The position numbers were made by a program, and so were the translations under genes. Under the pieces are notes generated by a model. It worked only from the letters and a program-made list of their open reading frames with translations. It ran no database searches and was not told the origin of the DNA. From contig CALKQT010000013.1 in NCBI GenBank assembly GCA_937990735.1, forward strand, positions 1 to 64,000: a DNA stretch of 64,000 nt, given 5' to 3'. Below are positions 16,438-26,600 of this stretch, piece by piece; within the stretch, counting starts at the first letter, position 1, and each line of letters opens with the position of its first letter. This DNA comes from an uncultured Campylobacter sp. (GTDB taxonomy: Bacteria > Campylobacterota > Campylobacteria > Campylobacterales > Campylobacteraceae).

Positions 16438-17946
16438 ATGAGCTTTTGGACCTATTGCGCAATCGCGATATATTTCGGCGCACTTATTTTTATAGGTAGG
16501 TATTATTATGACGAGAATGCGAGCTTAAGCGAGTATCTGCTCGATAACCGCCGCCTGGGCCCATTCGTAACGGCGCTTAGCGCGGGCGCTAGCGATATGA
16601 GCGGCTGGATGCTTTTGGGAGTGCCGGGCGCGATGTTCGCAACGGGAATTTGCAATATCTGGATAGCTCTAGGACTTTGCGTGGGCGCGTGGTGCAACTA
16701 TAAATTTCTTGCCAAAAGGCTTAGAATTTACACCGAGGTAGCAAGCGACAGCGTCACGATCCCGGATTTTTTAGAAAACCGCTTCAAAGACCGCACCAAG
16801 ACGCTTCGCATCATCTCGGGGCTTTTGATCATCATATTTTTTACGCTCTATGTTAGCAGCGGCATCATCGCCGGCGGCAAGACCTTTGAGAGCTTTTTCG
16901 GGCTAAGCTTTACATACGGCGCGATCGCTACGATCTTAATCGTCGTGTTTTATACCTTTTTCGGCGGATTTAAGGCCGTCGCGATCACCGACGCGTTTCA
17001 GGGCGCACTGATGTTTGCGGTGCTTATTTTGATCCCTCTGTTTTCTTACCGCGCGCTGCAGATCCCTGCGGACAGCTCCTTTTTTGCGCAGGTGCGGCTA
17101 TACGGCGCGAGCCATCTAGATCTATTTTACAATCAAAGCTTCTTGGGCGTTTTGGGCCTGCTTGCTTGGGGGCTCGGATACTTCGGGCAGCCGCATATTC
17201 TCGTGCGCTTTATGGCGATTAGAAGCTCGCGCGAGCTTGATAGCGCGCGCCGCATCGGAATTTCGTGGATGGTGCTAGGGCTAGTAGGTGCGATGCTTAG
17301 CGGTCTGATCGGCTTTGTCTATTTTTCGCAAAAAGGTCTTGGCATAGACGATCCCGAAAAAATTTTTCTAGAGCTCGGTAAAATTTTCTTTCATCCATTT
17401 GTCCTAGGCGTCATAATCTCTGCGGTGCTGGCGGCGATTATGAGCACCATCTCAAGCCAGCTTTTAGTAAGCGCGAGCGCAGTTACGAAGGATTTTATCT
17501 TTGCGTTTTATAAAAAAGAGGTGAGCGAGCGCACGCAGACGCTAAGCAGCCGCATCGCCGTCGTGATCATCGCCGCGCTCGCCGCTATTTTGGCGTTTGT
17601 CTCAAACGATACGGTGCTAAACGTCGTCGGAAACGCTTGGGCGGGATTTGGCGCGAGCTTTGGAGCGGTGCTGCTTTTCAGCCTGTATTCTAAAAAAATG
17701 AGCGCTCTCTCGGCTTTGGTGGGTATGCTCGTAGGCGGTATCACGGTCATTTGCTGGATCTTATCGGGACTTTCGGCGATCGTTTACGAGCTGCTGCCGG
17801 GCTTTTGCTTTTCGGCGCTTGCGATACTGCTCGTAAATCGCTACAACTCCGTACTCGATAAGATGGTGGATGAGCCTAATGCAGCGCAAATTTCGCAAGA
17901 ATTCGAAAAGATGAAGGAGCAGAGTTTAAGGGGCAAAGATGGCTAA
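16438..17946 (+). CDS. putP: sodium/proline symporter
   Basis: Sodium:solute symporter of 502 residues with about 13 membrane helices. Marks of PutP are SEYLLDNRRLGPFVTALSAG (near residue 30), ASDMSGWMLLGVPGAM with sodium-site residues, GKTFESFFGLSF and the sodium:solute signature region GLGYFGQPHILVRFMAI. It imports proline with sodium. No putA lies in the window. The last eight bases overlap the start of the DUF2130 gene, an unusual partner, so the two are probably cotranscribed. Confidence 0.93.
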   Translation: MSFWTYCAIAIYFGALIFIGRYYYDENASLSEYLLDNRRLGPFVTALSAGASDMSGWMLLGVPGAMFATGICNIWIALGLCVGAWCNYKFLAKRLRIYTEVASDSVTIPDFLENRFKDRTKTLRIISGLLIIIFFTLYVSSGIIAGGKTFESFFGLSFTYGAIATILIVVFYTFFGGFKAVAITDAFQGALMFAVLILIPLFSYRALQIPADSSFFAQVRLYGASHLDLFYNQSFLGVLGLLAWGLGYFGQPHILVRFMAIRSSRELDSARRIGISWMVLGLVGAMLSGLIGFVYFSQKGLGIDDPEKIFLELGKIFFHPFVLGVIISAVLAAIMSTISSQLLVSASAVTKDFIFAFYKKEVSERTQTLSSRIAVVIIAALAAILAFVSNDTVLNVVGNAWAGFGASFGAVLLFSLYSKKMSALSALVGMLVGGITVICWILSGLSAIVYELLPGFCFSALAILLVNRYNSVLDKMVDEPNAAQISQEFEKMKEQSLRGKDG

Positions 17947-19282
17947 CGTAAAGTGCCCGCATTGCGGCTCTTTGATCGATATAGACGAGGCGCTGCAACG
18001 CGATATCAAGGCTAAATTTGAAGATGAAATTTTGCAGCAGAAGCGAAAGTGGCAGCAGCAGCAAAACGAAGCCACGCTTAAATTTGAAGCCGAGATCGCC
18101 GCTAAGCGCGAGGAGTACGCGAAGCATCTGGCGCAGCTGCAAGCGAAGGAAAACGCCTTCGAGCAGCGCGTAAAAGCGGCGACCGATTCCGCGCTAAACA
18201 GTGAGCGGGAGAAAATTTTAGCGCTTGCAAAATCTCAGATCGAGAGCGAAAACGCAGCTAAATTTGAAATTTTACAAAAGGAGCTGCAAGAAAAATCGCA
18301 AAGAATTTCCGAGCTAAATTTAATAAAGGCCGAAATGGAGGCGCAAAAGCGTAAATTTAGCGAGCTTGAAGCCGAGAATAAAGCTAAATCCGAGATCGAG
18401 CTAACCAACCGCGTAAACCAAGAGCGCGAGCGGCTTTCGAAGCAAATTTCGCAGGAAAACGAGCTGAAATTCCGCCAAAAAGATGAGCAGATCCAAAGCC
18501 TAATCGGCCAGATAAACGAGCTTAAGCGCCGCTCGGAAGTGGGCTCGCAGCAGCTTCAGGGCGAGGTGCAGGAGCTCGCGCTACAGGAGTATCTGCGGCT
18601 AAACTTTCCTTTGGACGAGATAGATGAGGTCAAAAAGGGCGCGCGCGGCGCAGACTGCGTGCAGATGGTGCATACGAGGGAGTTTGCGGGCTGCGGTAAA
18701 ATTTTATACGAGAGCAAGCGCACGAAAAGCTTCGAGCCCAAATGGATCGACAAACTCAAAGACGATATGATAGGCGAGGGCGCGCAGATCGGCGTTATCG
18801 TAACCGAGCAGATGCCGCCTCACAGCCCTAGGCTGCACCAAGCGCCGAGCGATGCTAGCATCTGGATCTGTTCGTTTGAGGAATTTAAGGGGCTTTGCGC
18901 CGTCTTGCGCGAACATGTCGTGGCGCTTGCGTTTGCCAAAAGATCGGGGCAAAATCAAGATAGCAAAACGGCGATGCTCTACGACTATCTGACCTCGCCC
19001 GAGTTTGCAAACCAGATAAAGACGATCGTCTCGGCATTCGTCGGCATGCAGGAGAGCCTAAATAAGGAGCGCAACGCGATGGAGCGCATCTGGAAACAGC
19101 GCGAAAAACAGATCGCGCGTGCGCGAGACGGCGCGATCGCGATGCACGCAAGCATCAGAAGTATCGCCGGAAACGGCGTAGCGCAGCTGGAGGATGTCGA
19201 TGAAATTTTAAGCCTCGAAGCAGTTGCGGCAGAGGGCGAAGCGGACGCGCTTCAAGACCAAGACGGCGACGAGACGCCATAG
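17939..19282 (+). CDS. DUF2130 protein: zinc-ribbon-like start, coiled coil, nuclease-like domain
   Basis: A soluble 447-residue protein. The N terminus has a short CPHCGSLIDI zinc-ribbon-like pair; residues about 25-195 are a charged Glu/Lys/Gln-rich coiled coil. The DUF2130 domain follows (about 205-360): EYLRLNFPLDEIDEV, RGADCVQMV and ILYESKRTKSF, an Asp and Glu-x-Lys spacing like PD-(D/E)xK nucleases. C-terminal helices (IWKQREKQIARAR) follow. The gene overlaps putP by eight bases. Family function is not established; a DNA-related role is a reasonable guess from the nuclease-like core. Confidence 0.8.
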   Translation: MANVKCPHCGSLIDIDEALQRDIKAKFEDEILQQKRKWQQQQNEATLKFEAEIAAKREEYAKHLAQLQAKENAFEQRVKAATDSALNSEREKILALAKSQIESENAAKFEILQKELQEKSQRISELNLIKAEMEAQKRKFSELEAENKAKSEIELTNRVNQERERLSKQISQENELKFRQKDEQIQSLIGQINELKRRSEVGSQQLQGEVQELALQEYLRLNFPLDEIDEVKKGARGADCVQMVHTREFAGCGKILYESKRTKSFEPKWIDKLKDDMIGEGAQIGVIVTEQMPPHSPRLHQAPSDASIWICSFEEFKGLCAVLREHVVALAFAKRSGQNQDSKTAMLYDYLTSPEFANQIKTIVSAFVGMQESLNKERNAMERIWKQREKQIARARDGAIAMHASIRSIAGNGVAQLEDVDEILSLEAVAAEGEADALQDQDGDETP

Positions 19283-20061
19283 CGGCATGCGGACAGATCG
19301 CCGTTCTAGCGAGAGCGCGAGATGATCTTGCGGCACGAGACTGAAATTTCGTAAGCAATGCGATATTTGTCCGCGGACAAGTGGTGCTAAAATTTCAAGA
19401 AATAATTGTTGTATGTTTTTAGGTTTGCGAGGTTGGAATTTTGCTTGCGAATTTTATCTCGGCAGAAATATGCCGCACTGTGTAGCGTGTAAAATTTTAA
19501 ATTCATAATTAAGGAAGTGCTTCACGTCGCGAAAATTTGATTTGGAATTTCTATCTTGTATCTCAATTAGGAAGATTTTACACTAAAAGCTATAGCAAAA
19601 TTTTAGGAATTCGCTTTGCCGTACCATAAAAATTTTAAAATTTTGGTTCGCAAAATTCATAAAAATTTATAAAATTTTTCAAAATTCTATCATCAAAATT
19701 TTAAAATTCCTAACCTTTTCAAAATGAATTTTAAATTTTGCAAACACTCTTGCCACAGTTATTTGCATACTAAAATTTTATCGATGAAAAGCGTTCGTTG
19801 CCAATCGTTAAGCCCCATCCCTTATCATTTCGCAGTCGTTTTGCACGCCATAGCCGCAGGCGTGGGTGCGTCGCACTAAAGGGGGTGCGCCTTAGCATCT
19901 CTTAGTGTTTCGAAACGTTTTAGCGCTTTGCTGCGCCATAGCGCTTCGGCGCGTCTTTTCGCGCGAGTTGCGAAAACGCCCCGTAAAATGAATGAGAGGC
20001 TGTGCGAGCCGCTCGAGGCGGGCGGATCGCTTGATTTGCATAATTTATAAAGAGGTAAAAT
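19283..20061. other. intergenic region, no gene recognised
   Basis: About 780 bases. The first 500 are dense in AAATTT/AAATTC words, like other spacers here. From about 19800 the base composition becomes more GC-rich, with GC-rich inverted words such as GGCGCG/CGCGCG around 19950, but no structure I could name. AAAGAGG before 20062 is the ribosome binding site of the next gene. Confidence 0.5.
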
Positions 20062-20719
20062 ATGCGTATTTTAGGCAACATTATTTGGTTTTTTCTGGGC
20101 GGTTGGATCTTGGCTATTTTAACTTATTTGTCGGGTTTAGTCCTTAACCATTTTAGTCGTGACCGCTCCCGTGGGCTTAGGTCTTATGGAATACGGCAAA
20201 TCCTTATTTTTATCCTTTACGCACGATATGGCGCGCAAAAATAAAAGCTCTCTTGTCGCCGCCGCAGTGCCGCTACAAAACTGCGAATACGACGTAACGT
20301 CCCAAAAAGTATCCGTAGCGACGATAATAGCTACAGTTTGTATCGTAGCGATTGCCTTGCCTGCAGTAGCGATTGCGGAACCGGGGCTGACTACTAGAGA
20401 TGATGCGGAGATCTCTAGATTATCGACAAATTTAATTACCGTTAAATACGATCTAGACGCTTATTATATCTCCCAAGGCAAATTCGCATCCGATTTTTCG
20501 GTTATGACGAATGTTCCGCTAGAGCCTAACGGAGCGAATTCCGCATATCTTAAAAGCACAAAGGGGGATAAATGCTTCCTAATCAGCGTGGATGGCGAAA
20601 AGAAAACGATCACTATCGAAAAAGGCCCCGATGCCGAAAATAATATCTGCCGGGGAGCGTATGAATTACCGGGAGTCCCTAAAATGCTATCGGAGCCTAT
20701 TCAAGTAAAAAGCTATTAA
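20062..20719 (+). pseudogene. YccF-like plus pilin-like fusion, split by one-base frameshift
   Basis: Two overlapping frames read as one protein if a single base near 20146 is skipped. Frame one gives MRILGNIIWFFLGGWILAIL and continues LTYLSGLVL, a YccF-type first helix; frame two continues TILVVTAPVGLG and LMEYGKSLF, which is the expected rest of the YccF repeat. The joined product would be about 218 residues. After it come a second hydrophobic helix (VSVATIIATVCIVAIALPAV) and a pseudopilin-like tail: DDAEISRLSTNLITVKYDLDAYYISQGKF. The junction CTTAACC sits at 20143-20149. It may be a true frameshift mutation, a sequence error or a programmed shift (CTT to TTA both Leu). No prepilin peptidase motif is seen. 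Confidence 0.7.
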
Positions 20720-20802
20720 TTTACGCGATTTGCGAGCGGATTAGATTTATCGCGGCGGATTTAAGAGCTGGAATTTATATAAATTTTGTCTTAAATTTAC
20801 GC

Positions 20803-20861
20803 CACCTTGTGCGCACGAAAGTGATCTGATCGGGAATCAGATAAGGTTGCGCGCTTTGGTG
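20803..20861. other. nested inverted-repeat element
   Basis: A 59-base element can fold in three tiers: CACC (20803-20806) with GGTG (20858-20861); TGCGC (20810-20814) with GCGCG (20849-20853, one wobble); and a tight hairpin ATCTGAT (20824-20830) with ATCAGAT (20836-20842), loop CGGGA. There is no U run, so it is not a classical terminator. Confidence 0.35.
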
Positions 20862-20974
20862 TGAAATTTAGCCACGATTTGGGCGGGTCTAAGTTCCATA
20901 AAATTACGCGGTTAGAATTTTAACGCCGTTTTAAGATTATTTTTGTAAAATCACATTTCTTTTTTACCGCTGGC

Positions 20975-21051
20975 GGGCTCATAGCTCAGTTGGTTAGAGC
21001 ATCCGGCTCATAACCGGATGGTCCTAGGTTCAAGTCCTAGTGAGCCCACCA
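20975..21051 (+). tRNA. tRNA with CAT anticodon (Met or Ile2)
   Basis: A full 77-base cloverleaf with encoded CCA. Acceptor GGGCTCA pairs with TGAGCCC, then discriminator A; TA at positions 8-9; D-arm GCTCAGTTGGTTAGAGC; anticodon arm TCCGG-CTCATAA-CCGGA with CAT at 21009-21011; T-arm with GTTCAAGTC. It lacks the three GC pairs and the 1-72 mismatch of initiator tRNA. The loop CTCATAA is as in tRNA-Ile2 genes, whose CAT is changed to lysidine-AU by TilS, but some elongator Met tRNAs share it, so identity is open. Confidence 0.95.
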
Positions 21052-21301
21052 CCACAAAATTTTAGTTTTTTACCGCATCGAAATCCGCAAAATTCCATAA
21101 AATTTTATGCGTCGTTTTTCCTTTGAAATTCTGCTTCATAACTTCAAAAGATAAAGTCTGTTACATAATTCCCGCTTTAAAATGCGGTTAAGCTTGTGAT
21201 CGAATTTTCAAATTTAACTTTCATTTGGCGACCGATTAAATTTTATTTTATGGCAAGTTGCGGTAGAATTCCGTTAAAATTCTTAGTGCAGGGAGATGTC
21301 C

Positions 21302-22612
21302 ATGTCAGAAAATCAAACGAAAAAAGGCGGAATTTTAGCCTTTTATTTTAACTCAAGCTTGCTTTGGCGCATCATTATCGCTTTAGTGTTGGGCTCTGCG
21401 ATCGGTATGTTACTACCTAAAAATATGCCGGTGGGCGATACCACGTGGGTGGCGATTTTAACGCCTTTGGGAGATCTTTTTGTGCGGCTTTTAAAGATGA
21501 TCATGGTGCCGATCATCATCTGTTCGCTCATCGTAGGCACTAGCAGTATCTCGCCAGCGCACCTGGGCAAAGTAGGCGTTAAGGCGATCATATTTTACGC
21601 TATAACGACGCTTTTTGCGATCGTCATCGGCCTAGCGTGTGCGTTTATATTTTCTCCAGGTAGTGGGCTTGATCTAAGCGATGCGTCCAAGGCCGTCGAA
21701 AAGGCAGCAAACGCGCCTAGTATGAGTAAAATTTTGCTTAATATAATTCCTACGAATCCTTTTGATTCCATAGCCAAAGGTGAAATTTTGCCGATTATCG
21801 CGTTTTGCTTATTTTTCGGCGTGGGGCTTGCATTTTGCCGCGATAGTAGCGACGCTCGTATCAAAAGCTCCGCCGACACGGTTTATAATTTTTTCGACGG
21901 AATGAGCGAGATTATGTTTAAGGTCGTGCACTGGGTGATGCAATACGCACCAATCGGCGTTTTTGCGCTAATGTTTGTAGTGTTTAATAAAAGCGGTATC
22001 GAGGCTTTTAGCTCGCTGCTAAACGTCACGATTACCCTATACGTGGGGCTTGCAATCCAAGTATTTGCGGTTTATTGCGTTATTTGTATGCTTATCGGAG
22101 TTGGCCCGATTAAATTCCTTAAAAAAGTGCGCCCGCCGATGCTTACGGCTTTTGTTACCCGTAGCTCCAACGGCACGCTTCCGATTACGATGCAGACCGC
22201 CGAAGATATGGGAATTCCAAAGGCGATCTACGGCTTTGTTTTGCCCGTGGGTGCTACGGTGAATATGAACGGCACGACCGTGTATTTGGGCGTGTGCACT
22301 CTTTTTATCGCTAATGCTTGCGGTATCGATCTAAATAGCAGCCACTACCTCACGATCATTATCACTTCGATGCTTGCGGCGATCGGAACTGCTGGAGTTC
22401 CGGGAGCTGGTGCGCTAATGCTGCTTTTAGTGCTCGAGTCTATCGGCGTCAAGGTAAGCGGTAATGTAGCGATCGCTTACGGAATGATTTTAGGTATTGA
22501 CGCGATTTTGGATATGGGGCGAACCTCGATGAACGTAACGGGCGATGTTGTGGCGTCGATCTACGTCGCAAAGAGCGAAAACGAAATGGATATGAGTAAG
22601 TGGGAAAATTAG
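21302..22612 (+). CDS. dicarboxylate/amino acid:cation symporter (DctA/GltP family)
   Basis: A glutamate-transporter-fold symporter of 436 residues. Family marks: LGDLFVRLLKMIMVPIIICS, the hairpin serine region FVTRSSNGTLPITM, VLPVGATVNMNGT (sodium-binding NMNGT) and GVPGAGALML with a final DxxxDMGRTSMNVTGD motif for substrate binding. ATG 21302 is preferred over ATG 21296 because the GGGAG at 21291-21295 would touch the earlier one. An Asp/Glu racemase gene follows after 28 bases, hinting that glutamate or aspartate is the cargo; C4-dicarboxylates are the alternative. Confidence 0.92.
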   Translation: MSENQTKKGGILAFYFNSSLLWRIIIALVLGSAIGMLLPKNMPVGDTTWVAILTPLGDLFVRLLKMIMVPIIICSLIVGTSSISPAHLGKVGVKAIIFYAITTLFAIVIGLACAFIFSPGSGLDLSDASKAVEKAANAPSMSKILLNIIPTNPFDSIAKGEILPIIAFCLFFGVGLAFCRDSSDARIKSSADTVYNFFDGMSEIMFKVVHWVMQYAPIGVFALMFVVFNKSGIEAFSSLLNVTITLYVGLAIQVFAVYCVICMLIGVGPIKFLKKVRPPMLTAFVTRSSNGTLPITMQTAEDMGIPKAIYGFVLPVGATVNMNGTTVYLGVCTLFIANACGIDLNSSHYLTIIITSMLAAIGTAGVPGAGALMLLLVLESIGVKVSGNVAIAYGMILGIDAILDMGRTSMNVTGDVVASIYVAKSENEMDMSKWEN

Positions 22613-22640
22613 CCAAAGTAAAATTTAGAAAGGACGAGCT

Positions 22641-23321
22641 ATGAAAAGAGTTGGGATTATCGGTGGAATGGGGCCTTTGGCGAGTGCGGATCTGTATATG
22701 AAGATTATAGAAGAGACTGCGGCGAGCAGCGATCAAGAAAATATTCCGCTTGTAATCGATAGCTATCCGCAGATTGAAGATCGCACGGCATTTATCTTAG
22801 GCAAAGGTGAAAATCCGCTTCCGCGCCTAAGCGAGAGTGCCGTTAGGCTCAAAAATGCAGGCTGCAAGGCGTTTGCGATGGCGTGCAACACGGCGCATTT
22901 TTTCGCAGACGATGTAGAAGCTGCGGCGGAAATCCCGCTAATTCATATCGCCGAGGTCACCGTAAAAGCGATCCGCAAAAATTATCCAAACGCTCATAAA
23001 ATCGCCGTGCTAGCCACTATCGGTACAAAAAAAGCTAAAATTTACGACGATCCGCTCAAAGAAGCGGGGCTAATCAGCGTGGATCTCGGCGAAGAAAATC
23101 AAGCGGTTTTGATGGATTGCATCTACAAAGGTGTTAAGGCGGGCAAGACTGCCGAATACGTGGGGGCTTTTGAGAATTTGCTAGGCAAAATCGATGCTGA
23201 TATTTATGTCGTTGCCTGCACCGAGCTGCCGCTATTTTTGCCGTTAATCAAAAGCGATAAAATTTTCGTTGATCCTACTAGAGAGCTTGCCAAAGCGATC
23301 GTGGAATTCTCAAGATCGTAG
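22641..23321 (+). CDS. aspartate/glutamate racemase family protein
   Basis: Cofactor-independent amino-acid racemase of 226 residues. The two catalytic cysteines are visible in MACNTAHFF (near residue 81) and VACTELPLF (near residue 194), and the start GIIGGMGPLASADLY is typical of the YgeA/RacX group rather than MurI. It interconverts L- and D-aspartate or glutamate, or other amino acids in broad-range members. It lies 28 bases after the symporter with its own GAAAGGA ribosome binding site, so uptake and racemisation are probably coexpressed. Confidence 0.9.
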   Translation: MKRVGIIGGMGPLASADLYMKIIEETAASSDQENIPLVIDSYPQIEDRTAFILGKGENPLPRLSESAVRLKNAGCKAFAMACNTAHFFADDVEAAAEIPLIHIAEVTVKAIRKNYPNAHKIAVLATIGTKKAKIYDDPLKEAGLISVDLGEENQAVLMDCIYKGVKAGKTAEYVGAFENLLGKIDADIYVVACTELPLFLPLIKSDKIFVDPTRELAKAIVEFSRS

Positions 23322-23643
23322 AGCTGTAAGGCTTTGCAAGCAGAATTTTAAACCGCAAAATTTTACGATGATTTAAGTCGTAGAATTTTGCGGAATTGCG
23401 TTGGCTCAAAATTTTATGTAAGCGGAATTTATATGATAGCAAAATTTCATCACAGCATTTTCAGCTTAAAATTTTGCTAAAATTTAATCCGCAAAACCCA
23501 GAATGTAAAACCTCCGAAGTAAAATTACTTAACAAAATTTGCTCGTAAAATTTCACGCTGAAATTTAAGCTAAAATTCCATTAAATTTGACCGTTTCTAA
23601 AGCCCGAATTTACTATAATCTCCAAATCAAAAAAGGACCAAAA
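23322..23643. other. RAATTY-rich spacer before dnaE
   Basis: About 320 bases with dense AAATTT, AAATTC and GAATTT words and no gene. The dnaE ribosome binding site AAAAAGGA lies at its end. No terminator with a U run was recognised. Confidence 0.5.
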
Positions 23644-26600
23644 ATGAGCGACTACACCCACCTACACCTTCACACCGAGTATTCGCTGCTAGACGGCGCG
23701 AATAAAGTAAGCGAGCTCGCCGAGCTTTTGCAGAGCCGCGGTACCAAGGCGTGCGCAATCACCGATCACGGCAATATGTTCGGCGCGATAGACTTCTATC
23801 AGACGATGAAAAAGCACGGCATCAAGCCGATCATCGGCATCGAGACCTACCTGCACAACCACGACGATATCGGCGATAAAAGCGACCGCCAGCGCTACCA
23901 CTTGATACTGCTTGCCAAAAACGAGACGGGCTATAAAAATTTAATGTATCTTAGCTCGCGCGCATTTCTGGACGGTTTCTACTACTACCCGAGGATCAAC
24001 AAAAAAATTTTAAAAGAGCACAGCGAGGGGCTCATCTGCTCCTCGGCATGCCTAGCGGGCGAGGTGGAATTTCATCTAAATAGAAGCGAGCGAAATTTAA
24101 AGCGCGGTGCGGGCGGCTACGAAGCGGCGAAAAAGGCGGCGCTTGAGTATAAGGAAATTTTCGGCGAGGATTTTTATCTCGAGATCATGCGCCACGGCAT
24201 CGGCGAGCAATTAAACGTCGATAAAGACCTCATCCGCCTCTCGCGCGAAATCGGCGTCAAGATCATCGCCACTAACGACGCTCACTACTCGCGCAAGGAT
24301 CGCGCCAAGGCCCACGACGTCTATCAGTGCATCTCGATGGGCAAGACGATCAATGACGGCGACCGTCTAAAACACGTCGTTTCGGAATTTTACGTAAAAA
24401 GCGATGAGGAGATGAGGCGGCTTTTTGCCGACATCCCCGAAGTGATCGAAAATACCGCCGAGATCGTGCAAAAGTGCAATTTGAAATTTGCTTTCGACGA
24501 GAAGGACTATGCGCCCACACCGCCGAATTTTAAATTTACGATCGAATACGCCGCTAGGCTCGGGCTTTCGCTGCCGCAACCTGATGAGCGCTATAGCTTT
24601 GCAAACGATGATTTTTTATTCGATTATTTGTGCCGCGAGGGGCTTAAAGAGCGCCTTAAATTTATCGACCCACAGAAACACGAAATTTATCGCGAGCGCC
24701 TGGAAAAGGAGCTTGCCATCATCAAAAACATGCATTTTTCGGGCTATATGGTCATCGTGCAGGATTTCATCAACTGGGCGAAGGACCACGATATCCCAGT
24801 TGGCCCAGGTCGCGGCTCTGCGGCGGGCAGTATCTGCGCGTATGCGCTTCGCATTACCGACCTCGATCCGATCCCGTATAATCTGCTTTTCGAGCGATTT
24901 TTAAATCCGTCGCGTATCTCGATGCCCGACATCGACGTGGATTTTTGCCAGGCGCGCAGAGGTGAGGTGATAGATTACGTCATTGATCAGTATGGCAAAT
25001 ATAACGTCGCGCAGGTCGCGACCTTCGGTAAGCTGCTTGCGCGCGGCGTCATCCGCGACGTGGCTCGCGTCTGCGATATGCCGCTTTCGCAAGCCGATAA
25101 GATGGCAAAGCTGATCCCCGATAAGCTAGGCATTACGCTTAAGCAGGCTTACGACGCCGAGCCGAAGCTGAAGGAATTTATCGACGCAGATCCGATCGCA
25201 CAGCAAGTTTGGGAGTTTGCGCTGGGCCTTGAAGGGCTAAATCGCAACGCAGGTATGCATGCCGCGGGAGTGGTGATCTCAAACGAGCCGCTGTGGAATA
25301 AAGCGCCGCTATTTAAGCAGGATAAGGGCGAAGATGCGCGCTTGGTCACGCAATACACCAAAAATTATCTCGAGGACGTCGATCTGATAAAATTTGACTT
25401 CCTGGGTCTAAAAAACCTCGATGTGATCGATAATGCTATCAAGCTCGTCAAGCGCCGCTATAATCGCGACATAGTTTGGGAGGAGATAGACTTTAACGAT
25501 CCACGCACTTACAAAACGATTCAAAGCGGCAACACGCTGGGGATTTTCCAAATCGAGGGCGCGGGCATGCAGGATCTGGCGATGAACCTGCGCCCGGACC
25601 GCTTCGAGGATATCATCGCGATGATCTCGCTCTACCGTCCAGGGCCGATGGATCTAATACCTGATTTTATCAGGATCAAACACGGCGAGCTGAGTGCTAG
25701 CTATATCTTCCCCGAGATAAAAGAAATTTTAGAGCCAACATACGGCATCATCGTCTATCAAGAGCAGGTTATGCAGATCGTGCAGAAGGTGGGCGGCTTT
25801 AGCTTGGGCGATGCCGATCTGGTGCGCCGCGCGATGGGTAAAAAGGATGAAAAAAAGCTCGCTCACATGCGCGAGCAGTATCTAAGCGGCGCTAAAGAGC
25901 TGGGCTTTGACGTAGCTAAGGCGGATGAGCTATTTGATCTGATTATGAAATTTGCCTCCTACGGCTTTAACAAATCTCATGCCGCGGCATATTCGATGAT
26001 CACCTTTCAAACGGCCTATCTTAAAACCTACTATCCGGCGGAGTTTATGGCGGCGTTGCTTACTTCGGAAGAGGGCAATACCGATAAAATTTCAAAATAT
26101 ATCGACGAGGCTAGCCGCCTAGGTATCGGGCTTTTGCCGCCGTCGATCAATCAAAGCTTAAGAGGCTTTAGCGTCGTGGACGACGAAAATTCCAAATCGG
26201 GCACCTCGATCATCTACGGCCTAGGCGCGATCAAGGGGGTAGGCGGCGCCGCGATCGAGAATATCTTAGAGCTTCAAAGCGAGGCTAAATTTCAAAGCAT
26301 CGACGATTTTGCTTCGCGCGTGGATAATTTCCGCGTCAATAAAAAGGTCATCGAGTCGCTGATCTACGCAGGCGCGATGGATTGTCTGGGTAAGAGCCGA
26401 TTAGCGATGATTCAAAATATGGAAAATATCCTAGACGTGATGAAAAAGATCACCGAGATTAAAAAGGACGCCGAGAGCTCGCTTTTTGGCGAGGATGAGG
26501 ATATGACGAGCGGCATGAGCGTAAGCTTCGTCGATACCGATAAGGAATTTCCGCAGGGCGAAATTTTAAAATTTGAGCAGCAGACCGTGGGCGTGTATCT

